DNA from: Geodermatophilaceae bacterium NBWT11
Lineage (GTDB): Bacteria; Actinomycetota; Actinomycetes; Mycobacteriales; Geodermatophilaceae
Assembly (NCBI GenBank): GCA_014218215.1
Contig: CP043652.1
Coordinates: 3,038,001 to 3,102,000 of the forward strand
Direction: 5' to 3'
DNA: 64,000 bases
Shown piece after piece: positions 32,773 through 41,938 of the stretch; the first letter of the stretch is position 1; each line of letters starts with the position of its first letter. The position numbers and the translations under genes were made by a program. The notes beneath the pieces were generated by a model, which saw nothing but the letters and a program-made list of their open reading frames with translations, searched no databases and was not told where the DNA came from.

Positions 32773-33989
32773 GAGGACCCATCCTGCCGGTCGACCCGCA
32801 CCGGGATGCGTCCGCCGGCCACCCGGACCACCAGCGCCTCGTCGTCGGCCACCTGACCCGGATCGCGGACCAGGCCGCCGTCGGCGGTCTGCACGAGGGC
32901 GTAGCCCCGGTCCAGGGTGGCCGCCGGCGACAACGCGGTGACCCGGGCCCGGGCGTGCTCGAGGTCGCGGACGGCGACGTCGACGCGGTGGGTGAGGGTC
33001 CGGGTGGCCCGCTGGCGCATCGCGGCTACGTCCTCGGCCCGGCCCGCCAGCAGCCGCTGCGGGTCGGCCAGCGCCGGGCGGCTGCGCACCGACTCCAGCC
33101 AGCGCTCCTGCTGGTCCAGTCGGCCGGTGACCAGCGAGCGGGCCCGGGCGCGCAGGCCGTCGACCAGGCGGCGCTGCTCGCCGATCTCGGGCACCACCCG
33201 GTGCGCGGCGTCGGTCGGGGTCGCGGCGCGCACGTCGGCGACGTGGTCGACCAGCGTCGTGTCGGTCTCGTGCCCGACGGCGGTGACCACCGGGGTGCGG
33301 CAGGCGGCGATCGCGCGCACCAGCCCCTCGTCGGAGAAGGGCAGCAGGTCCTCCACCGAGCCGCCGCCCCGGGCGACCACGATGACCTCCACCGTCGGGT
33401 CGGCGTCCAGCCGCTGCAGGCCCTCGATCACCCCGGCCGCGGCGGACGGTCCCTGGACGACGGTGTGGTGCACGGCGAAGCGGACGGCGGGCCAGCGGCG
33501 CCCGGCGGTGACCAGGACGTCCCGCTCGGCGGCGCTGCCCCTGCCGGTGACGAGCCCGACCACGGCGGGGGCGAAGGGCAGCGGCCGCTTGCGGTGGGCG
33601 TCGAAGAGGCCCTCGGCGGCCAGCAGCGCGCGGATCCGCTCGATCCGGGCCAGCAGCTCACCCAGGCCGACCGCGCGGATCTCGGTGGCACGCAGCGAGA
33701 ACGAGCCCCGGGCGACGTAGTAGTCCGGCCGGGCGCGCACGACCACCCGGGCGCCCTCGGTCAACGCCAGGCCGGGCCGGTCGGCGACGTCCCGGTGGCA
33801 GGTGACCGGCACCGACAGGTCTGCCGCGCCGTCGCGCAGGGTGAGGAAGACCGTCGCGCTGCCGCGCCGGGAGAGCTGGGCGACCTGGCCCTCGACCCAC
33901 ACCTCGCCGAGGCGGCCGATCCAGTCGGCGACCTTGCGGGCCACGGTGCGCACCGGCCACGGCTGCTCGGGGGAGGAGGGCGCCGTCAC
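32769..33989 (-). CDS. xseA: Exodeoxyribonuclease VII large subunit
   Basis: 406 residues from GTG ([20 protein letters not shown]). The N-terminal OB fold (about 20-110) contains [20 protein letters not shown] and [20 protein letters not shown]. The nuclease core (about 130-320) has [37 protein letters not shown] and [21 protein letters not shown]-terminal coiled coil follows, then [19 protein letters not shown]. It works with XseB in mismatch repair and DNA clean-up. The frame is open far upstream through the neighbouring gene, but no similarity supports an earlier start. Confidence 0.95.
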   Translation of the reverse strand: MTAPSSPEQPWPVRTVARKVADWIGRLGEVWVEGQVAQLSRRGSATVFLTLRDGAADLSVPVTCHRDVADRPGLALTEGARVVVRARPDYYVARGSFSLRATEIRAVGLGELLARIERIRALLAAEGLFDAHRKRPLPFAPAVVGLVTGRGSAAERDVLVTAGRRWPAVRFAVHHTVVQGPSAAAGVIEGLQRLDADPTVEVIVVARGGGSVEDLLPFSDEGLVRAIAACRTPVVTAVGHETDTTLVDHVADVRAATPTDAAHRVVPEIGEQRRLVDGLRARARSLVTGRLDQQERWLESVRSRPALADPQRLLAGRAEDVAAMRQRATRTLTHRVDVAVRDLEHARARVTALSPAATLDRGYALVQTADGGLVRDPGQVADDEALVVRVAGGRIPVRVDRQDGSS

Positions 33990-34052
33990 GGGTCCGAGCG
34001 TGCCAGGTGGGTTCCCAGCAGACCCCCAGGCCCGGGGCGCAGCCTCACCGGC

Positions 34053-36113
34053 GTGCGGCTGCGGACGTGGGGTGGACTGGTCGGAGCGGTGCTGACCGCT
34101 GGGGTGCTCGTGGCGGCGGGGGCGGCGCCGTGGGTGGTGGGCGCCGGGTTGGCCGGGCGGGCGGCGACAGCCGGCCAGGGGCCGCTGTCGGCCGAGGCCG
34201 TCGCGCAGGTGACCCAGCAGCTGCCGGGGGTCACCCGGGTGCTGGCGTCGGACGGCTCGCTGATCACCGACTTCTACACCCGGGACCGCACACCGGTCAC
34301 CGCTGACCAGATCGCCCCGGTCGTGGGCACGGCGCTGGTCGACGTCGAGGACTCCCGCTTCTACTCCCACGGCGGGGTCGACCCGATCGGCACGCTGCGC
34401 GCCCTGGTCGCCGACGTCACCTCGGGCGGGGCGGCGCAGGGCGGGTCCACGCTGACCCAGCAGCTGGTCAAGCAGACCCTGCTGCAGGAGGCCACCAGCA
34501 CGGCCGGCCAGCAGGCCGCCACCGCCGACACCCTGGGCCGCAAGCTCACCGAGGCCCGACTGGCCCTGGCCCTGGACTCCCGGCTGAGCAAGTCCGACAT
34601 CCTCACCCGCTACCTGAACACCGTGTACTTCGGACACGGCGCCTACGGCATCCAGGCCGCGGCCCGGACCTACTTCTCCACCGACGCCGCGCACCTGGAC
34701 ACCCTGCAGGCCGCCACCCTGGCCGGGCTGGTGCAGGACCCCTCCGCCGACGACCCGATCGCCGACCCGCAGGCCGCCCGGGCCCGCCGGGACGTCGTCC
34801 TCACCCGGATGCACCAGCTCGGTGACCTGTCGGGCGCCGACCTGGCCACCGACACCGCGACCCCGGTGACCACCACCCCCGGTGCGACCCCGCCGCAGGG
34901 TTGCGCGCAGGCCGTCGTCGGCGGGTTCTTCTGCGACTACGTCCGCACCTACCTGACCGGCACCCTCGGCCTGACCGACGCGCAGCTCGACGCCGGCGGG
35001 CTCACGGTCCAGACCACGTTGCGCCCGGACGTGCAGCGGGCCGGGGACGCCGCGGTCTCGGCCACCGTGCCCGACTCCAGCCGGCTCGCTGCGGTCGACG
35101 ACGTCGTGCAGCCGGGCACCGGCCACGTGCTGGGGATGAGCGTGGACCGACGGTTCGGCTGCACCGACCCCGACTGCACGTCGGTCGCGCTGCCGACGGC
35201 CGCAGCCCGGGGCTCCGGGTCGACCTACAAGCTCTTCACCGCGGCCTACGCGCTGGAGCACGGCTACACCGCGTCGTTCACCCAGACCACCTCGGACCCC
35301 TACACCTCCACGGTCTACAAGGAGAACGGCGGCACCCGTGGCACCCCGTACCAGGTGGTCAACGCCGGGCACTACCCGGAGACGCTGGATCTCGCCGACG
35401 CCCTGGTGGAGTCCTCCAACACCTTCTTCGTCGGCCTGGAGGACCACCTGGGCAGCGTCGCCGGCCCGGTGCGCACCGCCCAGGAGATGGGTCTGGCCTC
35501 GCTCACCGACGACGACGCCCAGCAGATCGTGGACGGCGAGTACGGCTCCTTCACCCTGGGCCCGCAGGCCACCAGCCCGCTGGACCTGGCCGACGCCTAC
35601 GCGACCGTCTTCTCCGGGGGCACCCAGTGCGACCCGACGCCCGTCACGGCGGTGCTCGGGCCCGACGGGACGCCGCTCACCGCCGCCGACGGGTCCGCCC
35701 TGGACACCGGGGACCACTGCACCCCCGGCGCGCTCTCCGCCCCGGTCGCGCGCACCCTGGCCCAGGTGATGCGCGGGGACGTGCAGTCCTCCCTCGGGAC
35801 GGCGCGCCGGGCGGACGTGCCCGGCCACGACATCGCCGGCAAGACCGGCACCAGCCAGGGCAACGTCTCGGTGGCCTTCGTCGGCTCGACCCCCGAGTAC
35901 ACCTCCAGCGTGATGGTCTTCGACCCCGAGCGGCAGACCGACGTCGGCGGCTTCGGTGGCGGGAAGAGCGCCCAGATCTGGCACGACGCGATGGCCCCGG
36001 TGCTCGCCGAGGCGCCGACGGCCACCTTCCCGGCGGCGGACCGGACGGTGCTCGGGGTGCCCGAGGGTGGGGACTGCCCCTTCCGGGAGGGCGACCTGAC
36101 GCTGGTCTGCTGA
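34053..36113 (+). CDS. Class A penicillin-binding protein
   Basis: 686 residues from GTG (VRLRTWGGLVGAVLTAGVLV). One N-terminal membrane helix anchors it. The glycosyltransferase domain (about 60-250) has VEDSRFYSHGGVDPIGTLRA and GGSTLTQQLVKQTLLQEA, then YLNTVYFGHGAYGIQAAA. The transpeptidase domain (about 350-640) has the serine motif GSTYK (within RGSGSTYKLFTAA), ESSNTFF as SxN, and AGKTGTSQGNVSVAFVG as KTG. It polymerises and cross-links peptidoglycan outside the membrane. It is smaller than typical PBP1, with no C-terminal PASTA domain. It is divergent from xseA. Confidence 0.95.
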   Translation: MRLRTWGGLVGAVLTAGVLVAAGAAPWVVGAGLAGRAATAGQGPLSAEAVAQVTQQLPGVTRVLASDGSLITDFYTRDRTPVTADQIAPVVGTALVDVEDSRFYSHGGVDPIGTLRALVADVTSGGAAQGGSTLTQQLVKQTLLQEATSTAGQQAATADTLGRKLTEARLALALDSRLSKSDILTRYLNTVYFGHGAYGIQAAARTYFSTDAAHLDTLQAATLAGLVQDPSADDPIADPQAARARRDVVLTRMHQLGDLSGADLATDTATPVTTTPGATPPQGCAQAVVGGFFCDYVRTYLTGTLGLTDAQLDAGGLTVQTTLRPDVQRAGDAAVSATVPDSSRLAAVDDVVQPGTGHVLGMSVDRRFGCTDPDCTSVALPTAAARGSGSTYKLFTAAYALEHGYTASFTQTTSDPYTSTVYKENGGTRGTPYQVVNAGHYPETLDLADALVESSNTFFVGLEDHLGSVAGPVRTAQEMGLASLTDDDAQQIVDGEYGSFTLGPQATSPLDLADAYATVFSGGTQCDPTPVTAVLGPDGTPLTAADGSALDTGDHCTPGALSAPVARTLAQVMRGDVQSSLGTARRADVPGHDIAGKTGTSQGNVSVAFVGSTPEYTSSVMVFDPERQTDVGGFGGGKSAQIWHDAMAPVLAEAPTATFPAADRTVLGVPEGGDCPFREGDLTLVC

Positions 36114-36129
36114 TCCGGTGCCGGCGGGC

Positions 36130-37527
36130 TCAGTCGATGCAGGAGGTGGCGTCGTAGGTCTGCGCACCGACCGGCGCCGGGGTGGCCGGAGCTGCCGCGG
36201 CTGGTGCCGACTCGGCGGTCGCGGGGGACAGGCCGTCGGTGCCCAGCGTCAGGGTGACCCCTGAGACGCCGGCGGACTCGGCGATGCCGACGCCGGGGAC
36301 GGCGGCGGCGACCGCGCGCGCAGCTGCCTCGCTGCCCGCCGGGTACGTCACCGTGGTCAGCCCGGTCGTCGCCGAGGCGTCGCCGGTGCCGGTCGTGAAC
36401 CCCTGTGCGTCCAGGGCCGTCGCGGCGGCACCTGCCCGGCCGGGGGTGCCGGTCCCGTTGAGCACCTGCACGGTGACGGTTCCCGGGGCCGCCGGGGTGG
36501 CCGCGGTGTAGGCCGCCGGGTCGCCGACCACCGAGTCGATGAACGCCGGCAGGGCCAGCGTGTCCACGGCCACGATGGACACGTCGTGGCCGGCCACGCG
36601 GATGGTCGGGGTGCCGGTGATCGGGAGGTGGGTGAACCGGATGGCCCCCGGGTCGGTGTGCGAGAGGCGCTGGGCGAACTGCAGCAGGTCCAGTCCGGGG
36701 TCGGTCTCGACGGCGGACCCGACGGCGGTCAGCAGGTCGTGCAGCCGGCCGGGGTGCAGCAGCAGCCCGCTGGAGGTGATCGCAGCTGCCTCGGCGGACA
36801 GGAAGTACTGCTGGCGGACCTCGCGGTCCAGGTCGCCGTGCGGCAGGCCGTGCCGCTGCCGGACGAACGCCAGCGCCTGGGAGGCGTCCAGCGTCGACAC
36901 CCCGGCCGGCAGCATCAGCCCGGAGTACGGGTCGTCGACGGCGGCGTCCAGGCAGACCCGGACCGGGCCGAGAACCCGGGCGACCTCGTAGAAGCCGAGC
37001 AGGGAGACCCGGACGACGTGGTCCACGGTCAGCCCGGTGAGCTCCTGCACCGCGCCGACCAGGGTCTGCAGACCTCCCGCGTCGCCCCCCGAGACGGCAC
37101 CGTCGGCGAAGGCGGAGTTCAGCTTGGCGGTCCCGTGGCCGGGGACGTCCACCCAGGAGTCGCGCGGGAGGGAGACCGCCGTCGGGGCGCCCCCGTCGGC
37201 GGGCAGGTGCAGCAGGATCATCGTGTCGGTGTTGGTGCTGCCCCCGTCCTGCTGGGTGCCCAGCTGGGCGAGCAGCTGCGGGCTGGCGTCGGCAGGACGG
37301 TGGTCGTCGCCGACCAGCAGCACGTTCTCCGCAGCCCCGTCGGCGCCGGCGCCCTGCCCGGCCGGGACGGCGGCCACCCGGGTGACGCTGGCGTCGAGCG
37401 TCCGGTAGGCGTTCCAGCCGTACCCGCTGCCGACCAGCACCGCGAGGGACACCACGGCGGCCAGGCCGCGTCCGGCCCGGGTGACACCTCGGGTGCGGGT
37501 GGGTGGCCGGTCTGCTGCGCTCACCAC
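36130..37527 (-). CDS. LytR-CpsA-Psr (LCP) family protein
   Basis: 465 residues. A basic N-terminus and one membrane helix (LAAVVSLAVLVGSGYGW) precede an LCP domain (about 65-270) with ENVLLVGDDHRPADAS, NTDTMILLHLPADGG, SLPRDSWVDVPGHG and FVRQRHGLPHGDLDR. A LytR_C domain follows (VTVQVLNGTGTPGRAGAAAT). LCP proteins transfer glycopolymers such as arabinogalactan or teichoic acids from lipid carriers to peptidoglycan. The start is GTG-GTG; either codon is possible. It converges on the PBP gene with 16 bases between. Confidence 0.92.
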   Translation of the reverse strand: MVSAADRPPTRTRGVTRAGRGLAAVVSLAVLVGSGYGWNAYRTLDASVTRVAAVPAGQGAGADGAAENVLLVGDDHRPADASPQLLAQLGTQQDGGSTNTDTMILLHLPADGGAPTAVSLPRDSWVDVPGHGTAKLNSAFADGAVSGGDAGGLQTLVGAVQELTGLTVDHVVRVSLLGFYEVARVLGPVRVCLDAAVDDPYSGLMLPAGVSTLDASQALAFVRQRHGLPHGDLDREVRQQYFLSAEAAAITSSGLLLHPGRLHDLLTAVGSAVETDPGLDLLQFAQRLSHTDPGAIRFTHLPITGTPTIRVAGHDVSIVAVDTLALPAFIDSVVGDPAAYTAATPAAPGTVTVQVLNGTGTPGRAGAAATALDAQGFTTGTGDASATTGLTTVTYPAGSEAAARAVAAAVPGVGIAESAGVSGVTLTLGTDGLSPATAESAPAAAAPATPAPVGAQTYDATSCID

Positions 37528-37602
37528 TCGCAGGGTGGGTCGGCGGGGTGGGAGCGGGCTGGACGCCGCCTGGGAGGCCCCGTGCAGGTCTCCCGGTCCG
37601 GG

Positions 37603-38457
37603 TCAGCCCTGCTCGCGGGCCAGCTTCTCCTGGCGGTTGCGCAGCAGGGTGAGGAAGGGCTGCCGGGCGCGGGTGGCCTGCTCGTAGGCGAGCAGCTCCT
37701 CGACGGTCACCGGCTGGTAGCCACGCAGGCGGCCACGGAGCTGGGCGATGGAGAAGCCGTCGTAGCCGTCGATCGGCTCGGTGGGCTCGGTGTCCTCGGT
37801 CGGCCCGGACTCGTGCCCGGCGGTGATGGCCTGCTCGGAGGCCGCGATGACGGCGTCGTCCTCCGCGGCGTTGTCGCCCATGGTGACGGCGAGCTCGTCG
37901 ACGGTGGCGGTGATCTCGTCGGCGATCGGGTCCTCGGGGAGCGCCGCGACGTCGTCGTCGGTGAGGTCGGCACCACCGAGCTCGCCGGTCAGGCCCTCGG
38001 CGAGGATCTCCTCGGTGGCCAACGTCTCGTCGGTGAGGTCGTCCTCGCCGATCGCCGCGGCCTCGTCGACCACGTCCAGGGGTGCCTCGTCCACGTAGAC
38101 CTCGACGGCCTCGTCGACGGCGTAGCCCGGCTCCTCGTCGAAGGTGTCGACCGGGTCCTCGGCGACCCGGTCGAAGGACGACGTCCGGGAGCCCAGCGGG
38201 CCGGTGGCGGCGGGGAGGTCGTCGTCGAAGGTGGCCAGGCCCGGCTCGCGGTCCCCGCGCAGGCCGGTCAGCAGCTCGTCGCCGCGGGCCACCAGGCCGG
38301 AGTACTCCTGCTGCAGCTTCAGCGTCGTCTGCATGGCCAGGCCGATGGCCCGGACCGGGAGCGCCGGCAGGGTCTGCGGCAGCTTGCGGGCCTCGTCGAG
38401 CAGGGTGGCGGTGAGGCCGGCGGCGGCGCGCACGACCTCGGGGATCTCACGGGACAT
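37603..38457 (-). CDS. Lipid-droplet-associated-type acidic protein
   Basis: 284 residues. Residues 1-65 are the conserved part ([40 protein letters not shown]), then a long, strongly acidic, low-complexity middle (about 70-235, many Asp/Glu/Ala). A C-terminal segment follows ([40 protein letters not shown]). N- and C-termini resemble the family annotated in mycobacteria next to ispH and xseA (Rv1109c type), named from lipid-droplet proteomics. Its biochemical role is unclear. It is divergent from ispH. Confidence 0.78.
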   Translation of the reverse strand: MSREIPEVVRAAAGLTATLLDEARKLPQTLPALPVRAIGLAMQTTLKLQQEYSGLVARGDELLTGLRGDREPGLATFDDDLPAATGPLGSRTSSFDRVAEDPVDTFDEEPGYAVDEAVEVYVDEAPLDVVDEAAAIGEDDLTDETLATEEILAEGLTGELGGADLTDDDVAALPEDPIADEITATVDELAVTMGDNAAEDDAVIAASEQAITAGHESGPTEDTEPTEPIDGYDGFSIAQLRGRLRGYQPVTVEELLAYEQATRARQPFLTLLRNRQEKLAREQG

Positions 38458-38534
38458 GGCTCCAGCGTGCCCCAGTGCCAGCCGGCACGCTCCCCGGCCG
38501 CCCGCGCCCACCCGGCCGGGTGGCGCCGCCCTCC

Positions 38535-38547
38535 TACGATGGGGTCA
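38535..38547 (+). promoter_or_regulatory. -10 element of a probably leaderless ispH transcript
   Basis: TACGAT (38535-38540) lies six bases before the A of the ispH ATG (38547), a spacing that places transcription start at or beside the start codon. No SD sequence is present. Leaderless mRNAs of this kind are common in actinobacteria. Confidence 0.6.
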
Positions 38548-39524
38548 TGGTTGAACAGCGCGGACGGGTCCTGCTCGCCGACCCCCGGGGCTACTGCGCC
38601 GGCGTCGACCGGGCGGTCATCGCCGTGGAGAAGGCGTTGGAGATCCACGGTGCGCCGGTGTACGTGCGCAAGCAGATCGTCCACAACAAGCACGTCGTGG
38701 CCACCCTGGAGCGCCGTGGGGCGGTCTTCGTGGAGGAGACCGACGAGGTGCCCGAGGGCGCGGTCGTCGTCTTCAGTGCGCACGGGGTCTCCCCGGCCGT
38801 GCACGAGCAGGCCGCGGCCCGCTCGCTGCGCACCATCGACGCGACCTGCCCGCTGGTCACCAAGGTGCACAAGGAGGCCCAGCGGTTCGCGAAGGACGAC
38901 TTCGACATCCTGCTGATCGGCCACCGCGGGCACGAGGAGGTCGAGGGCACGATGGGCGAGGCGCCCGAGCGCACCCAGCTCGTCGACGGCGCCGAGGACA
39001 TCGCGAACGTGCAGGTGCGTGACCCGGAGAAGGTCGTCTGGCTCTCCCAGACGACGCTGTCGGTGGACGAGACGCTGGAGACCGTCGACAAGCTCAAGGG
39101 CCGCTTCCCCGGGCTGCAGGCCCCGCCGAGCGACGACATCTGCTACGCCACGCAGAACCGTCAGCAGGCCGTGAAGCAGATGGCCGACGAGTGCGACCTG
39201 GTGCTGGTGGTCGGCTCGACCAACTCCTCGAACTCGGTGCGGTTGGTCGAGGTGGCCCTCGAGGCCGGCGCCCGGGCCTCCTACCTGGTCGACTACGCCT
39301 CCGAGGTCGACGAGGCGTGGCTGGAGGGCGTGCGGACCGTCGGGGTCACCAGCGGTGCCTCGGTGCCGGAGATCCTGGTCAGCGAGCTGCTGGACTGGCT
39401 CGGCCAGCGGGGCTTCCCGGACGTGGAGACCGTCAAGGCCGCCGAGGAGCGTCTGGTCTTCGCCCTCCCGCACGAGCTCAAGCAGCGCAAGCAGGCTCTC
39501 GCCGTGGACACCGCCGCCGACTGA
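38547..39524 (+). CDS. ispH: 4-hydroxy-3-methylbut-2-enyl diphosphate reductase
   Basis: 325 residues. IspH (LytB) is the iron-sulfur enzyme making IPP and DMAPP in the last step of the MEP pathway. The three cluster cysteines are in [36 protein letters not shown] and [14 protein letters not shown]. Substrate-binding [22 protein letters not shown] and [15 protein letters not shown] are present. The ATG is preceded by TACGAT and no SD, suggesting leaderless translation. It is divergent from the lipid-droplet-type gene, as in mycobacteria. Confidence 0.97.
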   Translation: MVEQRGRVLLADPRGYCAGVDRAVIAVEKALEIHGAPVYVRKQIVHNKHVVATLERRGAVFVEETDEVPEGAVVVFSAHGVSPAVHEQAAARSLRTIDATCPLVTKVHKEAQRFAKDDFDILLIGHRGHEEVEGTMGEAPERTQLVDGAEDIANVQVRDPEKVVWLSQTTLSVDETLETVDKLKGRFPGLQAPPSDDICYATQNRQQAVKQMADECDLVLVVGSTNSSNSVRLVEVALEAGARASYLVDYASEVDEAWLEGVRTVGVTSGASVPEILVSELLDWLGQRGFPDVETVKAAEERLVFALPHELKQRKQALAVDTAAD

Positions 39525-39539
39525 TCCCGGCAGCGAGGA

Positions 39540-39570
39540 CGCCCGCCGGGGACCGCACTACCGGCGGGCG
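39540..39570. terminator. Hairpin between ispH and the convergent DUF6542 gene
   Basis: Perfect 10-bp stem CGCCCGCCGG / CCGGCGGGCG with an 11-base loop. It overlaps the last codons of the convergent gene and begins 16 bases after the ispH stop. Confidence 0.65.
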
Positions 39571-40163
39571 ATGAGCCGGACGACGCAGACCACGAGCGCG
39601 GCGACCACGGCGATCGCCATCGCCGGGAAGCCGCGGATGAGCAGCGTGGCGATCGTGGGCAGGCTGAAGGTGGCCGAGGGGGCCAGCGCGATGTTGACCC
39701 CGGCGACGGCGACGAACACCAGCGGCGGGGCCACCAGCACGGTGACCAGGTCGCGGCGGCGGACGACGGCGGCGGCCACCACGGTGGACGCGACCAGCGC
39801 GATCAGCGTGAGCGTGCCCAGCCCGACCCCGACGAAGGAGTCGGCACCGGCGCCCAGGACGGTGACCAGGAAGACCCCGAGCACGGCCAGCCAGCCACGC
39901 ACCTGCGGGCCGGTGGTCTGCGCGGCACGGGCCGGTGCGCGCCGTTCACGGCGGTCCCGGTCGAGCGCGTCGGCCGGTGGCCGGCGGGTGCGGGGCGCGG
40001 GGCCCCGCTCACCGGACGGGCGGCCCGTCTGCAGGGACTCCCGAGCCAGCCGACGCTCCTGGCGTTCGCGCTCGGCCCGTTCGGCGGCGCGGCCCCGGGG
40101 CGCACCGGCACGGGGACGGGGGTCGGGACCACCCAGGTCGCCGGGATGGCGTTCGGCTCGCAC
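39558..40163 (-). CDS. DUF6542-type membrane protein
   Basis: 201 residues. The first 95 residues are disordered and Arg/Pro-rich (RERQERRLARESLQTGRPSG). The remainder carries about four membrane helices (LAVLGVFLVTVLGAGADSF, LTLIALVASTVVAAAVV, LVTVLVAPPLVFVAVAGVNI, MAIAVVAALVVCVVRLI). This layout and the ispH-ychF neighbourhood fit the actinobacterial DUF6542 family. Function unknown. The start is uncertain because the N-terminus is low complexity. Confidence 0.78.
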   Translation of the reverse strand: MRAERHPGDLGGPDPRPRAGAPRGRAAERAERERQERRLARESLQTGRPSGERGPAPRTRRPPADALDRDRRERRAPARAAQTTGPQVRGWLAVLGVFLVTVLGAGADSFVGVGLGTLTLIALVASTVVAAAVVRRRDLVTVLVAPPLVFVAVAGVNIALAPSATFSLPTIATLLIRGFPAMAIAVVAALVVCVVRLIARR

Positions 40164-40328
40164 CGCACCCTCCCGACTGTCGACAGCACTGACCGGTGCG
40201 ATGGGGCACCTCCTCGCCTGCCGGCGGTGCGTACCCGCTCCACCGGTCGGGCCACGGTAACGGCCTGGCCTGTCCGTGACCTGTAGGCGGCCGGGAGTGG
40301 CGGGTCACTCCGCGAGCGGGGCGGTGCC

Positions 40329-41393
40329 TCAGCCCCAGGCGTCCCCCCGCTCGTCGTTCGCCGGGTCGGGGACCGAGCGCAGCGTGCGCACGGTGGCCTC
40401 CGTCGCCGGCGGCACCTGGACCGGGGACTCGGCGACCCCCAGCTCGTCGAAGCGTCGGCTGGCGACCAGCACCGAGCGCTCGTAGCTGCCCACCGTGTCG
40501 TTGTAGCGACCCACCGCCGACCCCAGCGCAGCACCCAGCTTGGTCAGGTGCGCCGACAGCGTGCCGAGCCGGGCGTGCACCGTGCGACCCACCTCGAGCA
40601 CGGCGGTGGCGTCGCGGGCCAGCCGTTCCTGACGCCAGGAGTAGGCGACCGTGCGGAGCAGGGCCAGCAGGGTGCTCGGGGTGGCGATCACGACGTCCCG
40701 GGCGAAGCCGTGCTCGAGCAGCCCCGGCTCGGCCTCCAGCGCGGTGATGAGGAAACCGTCCGAGGGGACGAAGAGCACCGTGAAGGGCGCCGAGGGCTCG
40801 AACGCCGAGGGGTACCGGCGGGCGGCGAGGGCGTCGACGTGGGTGCGCAACTGCCGGGCGTGCTCGGCGACCCGCTGCACCCGCACCACCTCGTCGGTGG
40901 CCTGCACCGCCTCGATCCAGCCGGCGAAGGGGACCTTGGCGTCGACCACGACCTGCTTGCCGTCGGCCAGGGTGACCACCAGGTCCGGGCGCACCCCGGC
41001 ACCGGCGTCGTTGCGGGCCGAGGGCTGCTCCACGAAGTCGCAGTGCTCGAGCAGGCCGGCGACCTCCACCACCCGGCGCAGCTGCACCTCGCCCCAGCGT
41101 CCCCGCACGTGCGGGGTGCGCAGCGCCGTCACCAGCGCTGCGGTCTCCTGCCGCAGCCGGTCGGACGTGGTGCCGACCGTGCCGACCTGCTCGCGCAGCT
41201 CGCCGTGCGCGGTGGCCCGGTCGCGCTCGATGCCGGCGAGCAGCCGGTGCAGGTGGTCCAGCGACTCGTGGACCGGCTCCAGCCCCTCGGTGCGTGGGGT
41301 GCGCCGGCCGAGGAGGGCGACGACGCCGAGGGTGACCGCGGTGGCCAGCAGCGCGCCGACGAGCAGCCCGACGAGCAGGGAGGAGGGGTCCAT
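40329..41393 (-). CDS. rmuC: DNA recombination protein RmuC homologue
   Basis: 354 residues. An N-terminal membrane helix (SLLVGLLVGALLATAVTLGV) is followed by a coiled-coil stretch and the conserved nuclease-like core: RGRWGEVQLRRVVEVAGLLE, RPDLVVTLADGKQVVVDAKV, SAFEPSAPFTVLFVPSDGFL and DVVIATPSTLLALLRTVAYS. RmuC limits DNA inversions at short inverted repeats in E. coli. The Asp...DAK pattern suggests PD-(D/E)XK-type chemistry. ATG follows GGAGGGG. Downstream of the ogt gene but separated by 35 bases. Confidence 0.92.
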   Translation of the reverse strand: MDPSSLLVGLLVGALLATAVTLGVVALLGRRTPRTEGLEPVHESLDHLHRLLAGIERDRATAHGELREQVGTVGTTSDRLRQETAALVTALRTPHVRGRWGEVQLRRVVEVAGLLEHCDFVEQPSARNDAGAGVRPDLVVTLADGKQVVVDAKVPFAGWIEAVQATDEVVRVQRVAEHARQLRTHVDALAARRYPSAFEPSAPFTVLFVPSDGFLITALEAEPGLLEHGFARDVVIATPSTLLALLRTVAYSWRQERLARDATAVLEVGRTVHARLGTLSAHLTKLGAALGSAVGRYNDTVGSYERSVLVASRRFDELGVAESPVQVPPATEATVRTLRSVPDPANDERGDAWG

Positions 41394-41428
41394 GCCCGCA
41401 GGCTGCCCCAGGGGTACGACAGTTCTGC

Positions 41429-41938
41429 TCAGACCCGCGCGGGGGAGTGCGCCGCCTCGTGGTCGAGCAGCCAGCGCTTGACCGGCGTCCCCCAGCGGAA
41501 GCCGCCCAGCCCGCCGCCGGTGGCCAGCACCCGGTGGCACGGCACGAACAGCGCCGCGGCGTTCCGGGCGCAGGCCCCGGCGGCGGCGCGCACGGCGGCC
41601 GGGCGACCGCAGCGGGCGGCGAAGGCGGCATAGCTGTCGGGCTGCCCCGCCGGCACGGTGCGCAGCACCTCCCAGGCCCCGGTGAGGAACGGCCCGGACC
41701 GCTGGGCGACCACGACGTCGTCGATGACGCCGATCTCCCCGGCGTGGAAGGCGTCCACCACGTCCAGGACCGGCAGCCGGTCGGCCTCCACCACGGTGGT
41801 GGGTCGCAGCGACCGGTGCACCACGGGGAGGAGGTCGCCGACGTGGGCCGTCCATCCGCTGGCCAGGACCGCGCCGCCGTCGACGAGCACGGTGAAGGGA
41901 CCGATGGGCGTCTGGGTGGTGGCGTGCAGCGCGGTCAT
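41429..41938 (-). CDS. ogt: Methylated-DNA-protein-cysteine methyltransferase
   Basis: 169 residues. The suicide-enzyme active site VPCHRV is present, followed by GGGLGGFRWGTPVKRWLLDH, and the preceding arginine-finger/HTH region is PDSYAAFAARCGRPAAVRAA. It repairs O6-alkylguanine by transferring the alkyl group to its own cysteine. The ATG overlaps the stop of the AlkA-type glycosylase gene by 4 bp, so two alkylation-repair enzymes are co-translated. Length is typical of Ogt/AGT. Confidence 0.95.
   Translation of the reverse strand: MTALHATTQTPIGPFTVLVDGGAVLASGWTAHVGDLLPVVHRSLRPTTVVEADRLPVLDVVDAFHAGEIGVIDDVVVAQRSGPFLTGAWEVLRTVPAGQPDSYAAFAARCGRPAAVRAAAGACARNAAALFVPCHRVLATGGGLGGFRWGTPVKRWLLDHEAAHSPARV

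Noticed and set aside
33990-36167. Upstream extension of xseA to 1100 codons
   Set aside because: The extra part is antisense to the penicillin-binding protein gene; the GTG at 33989 gives a normal-length XseA.
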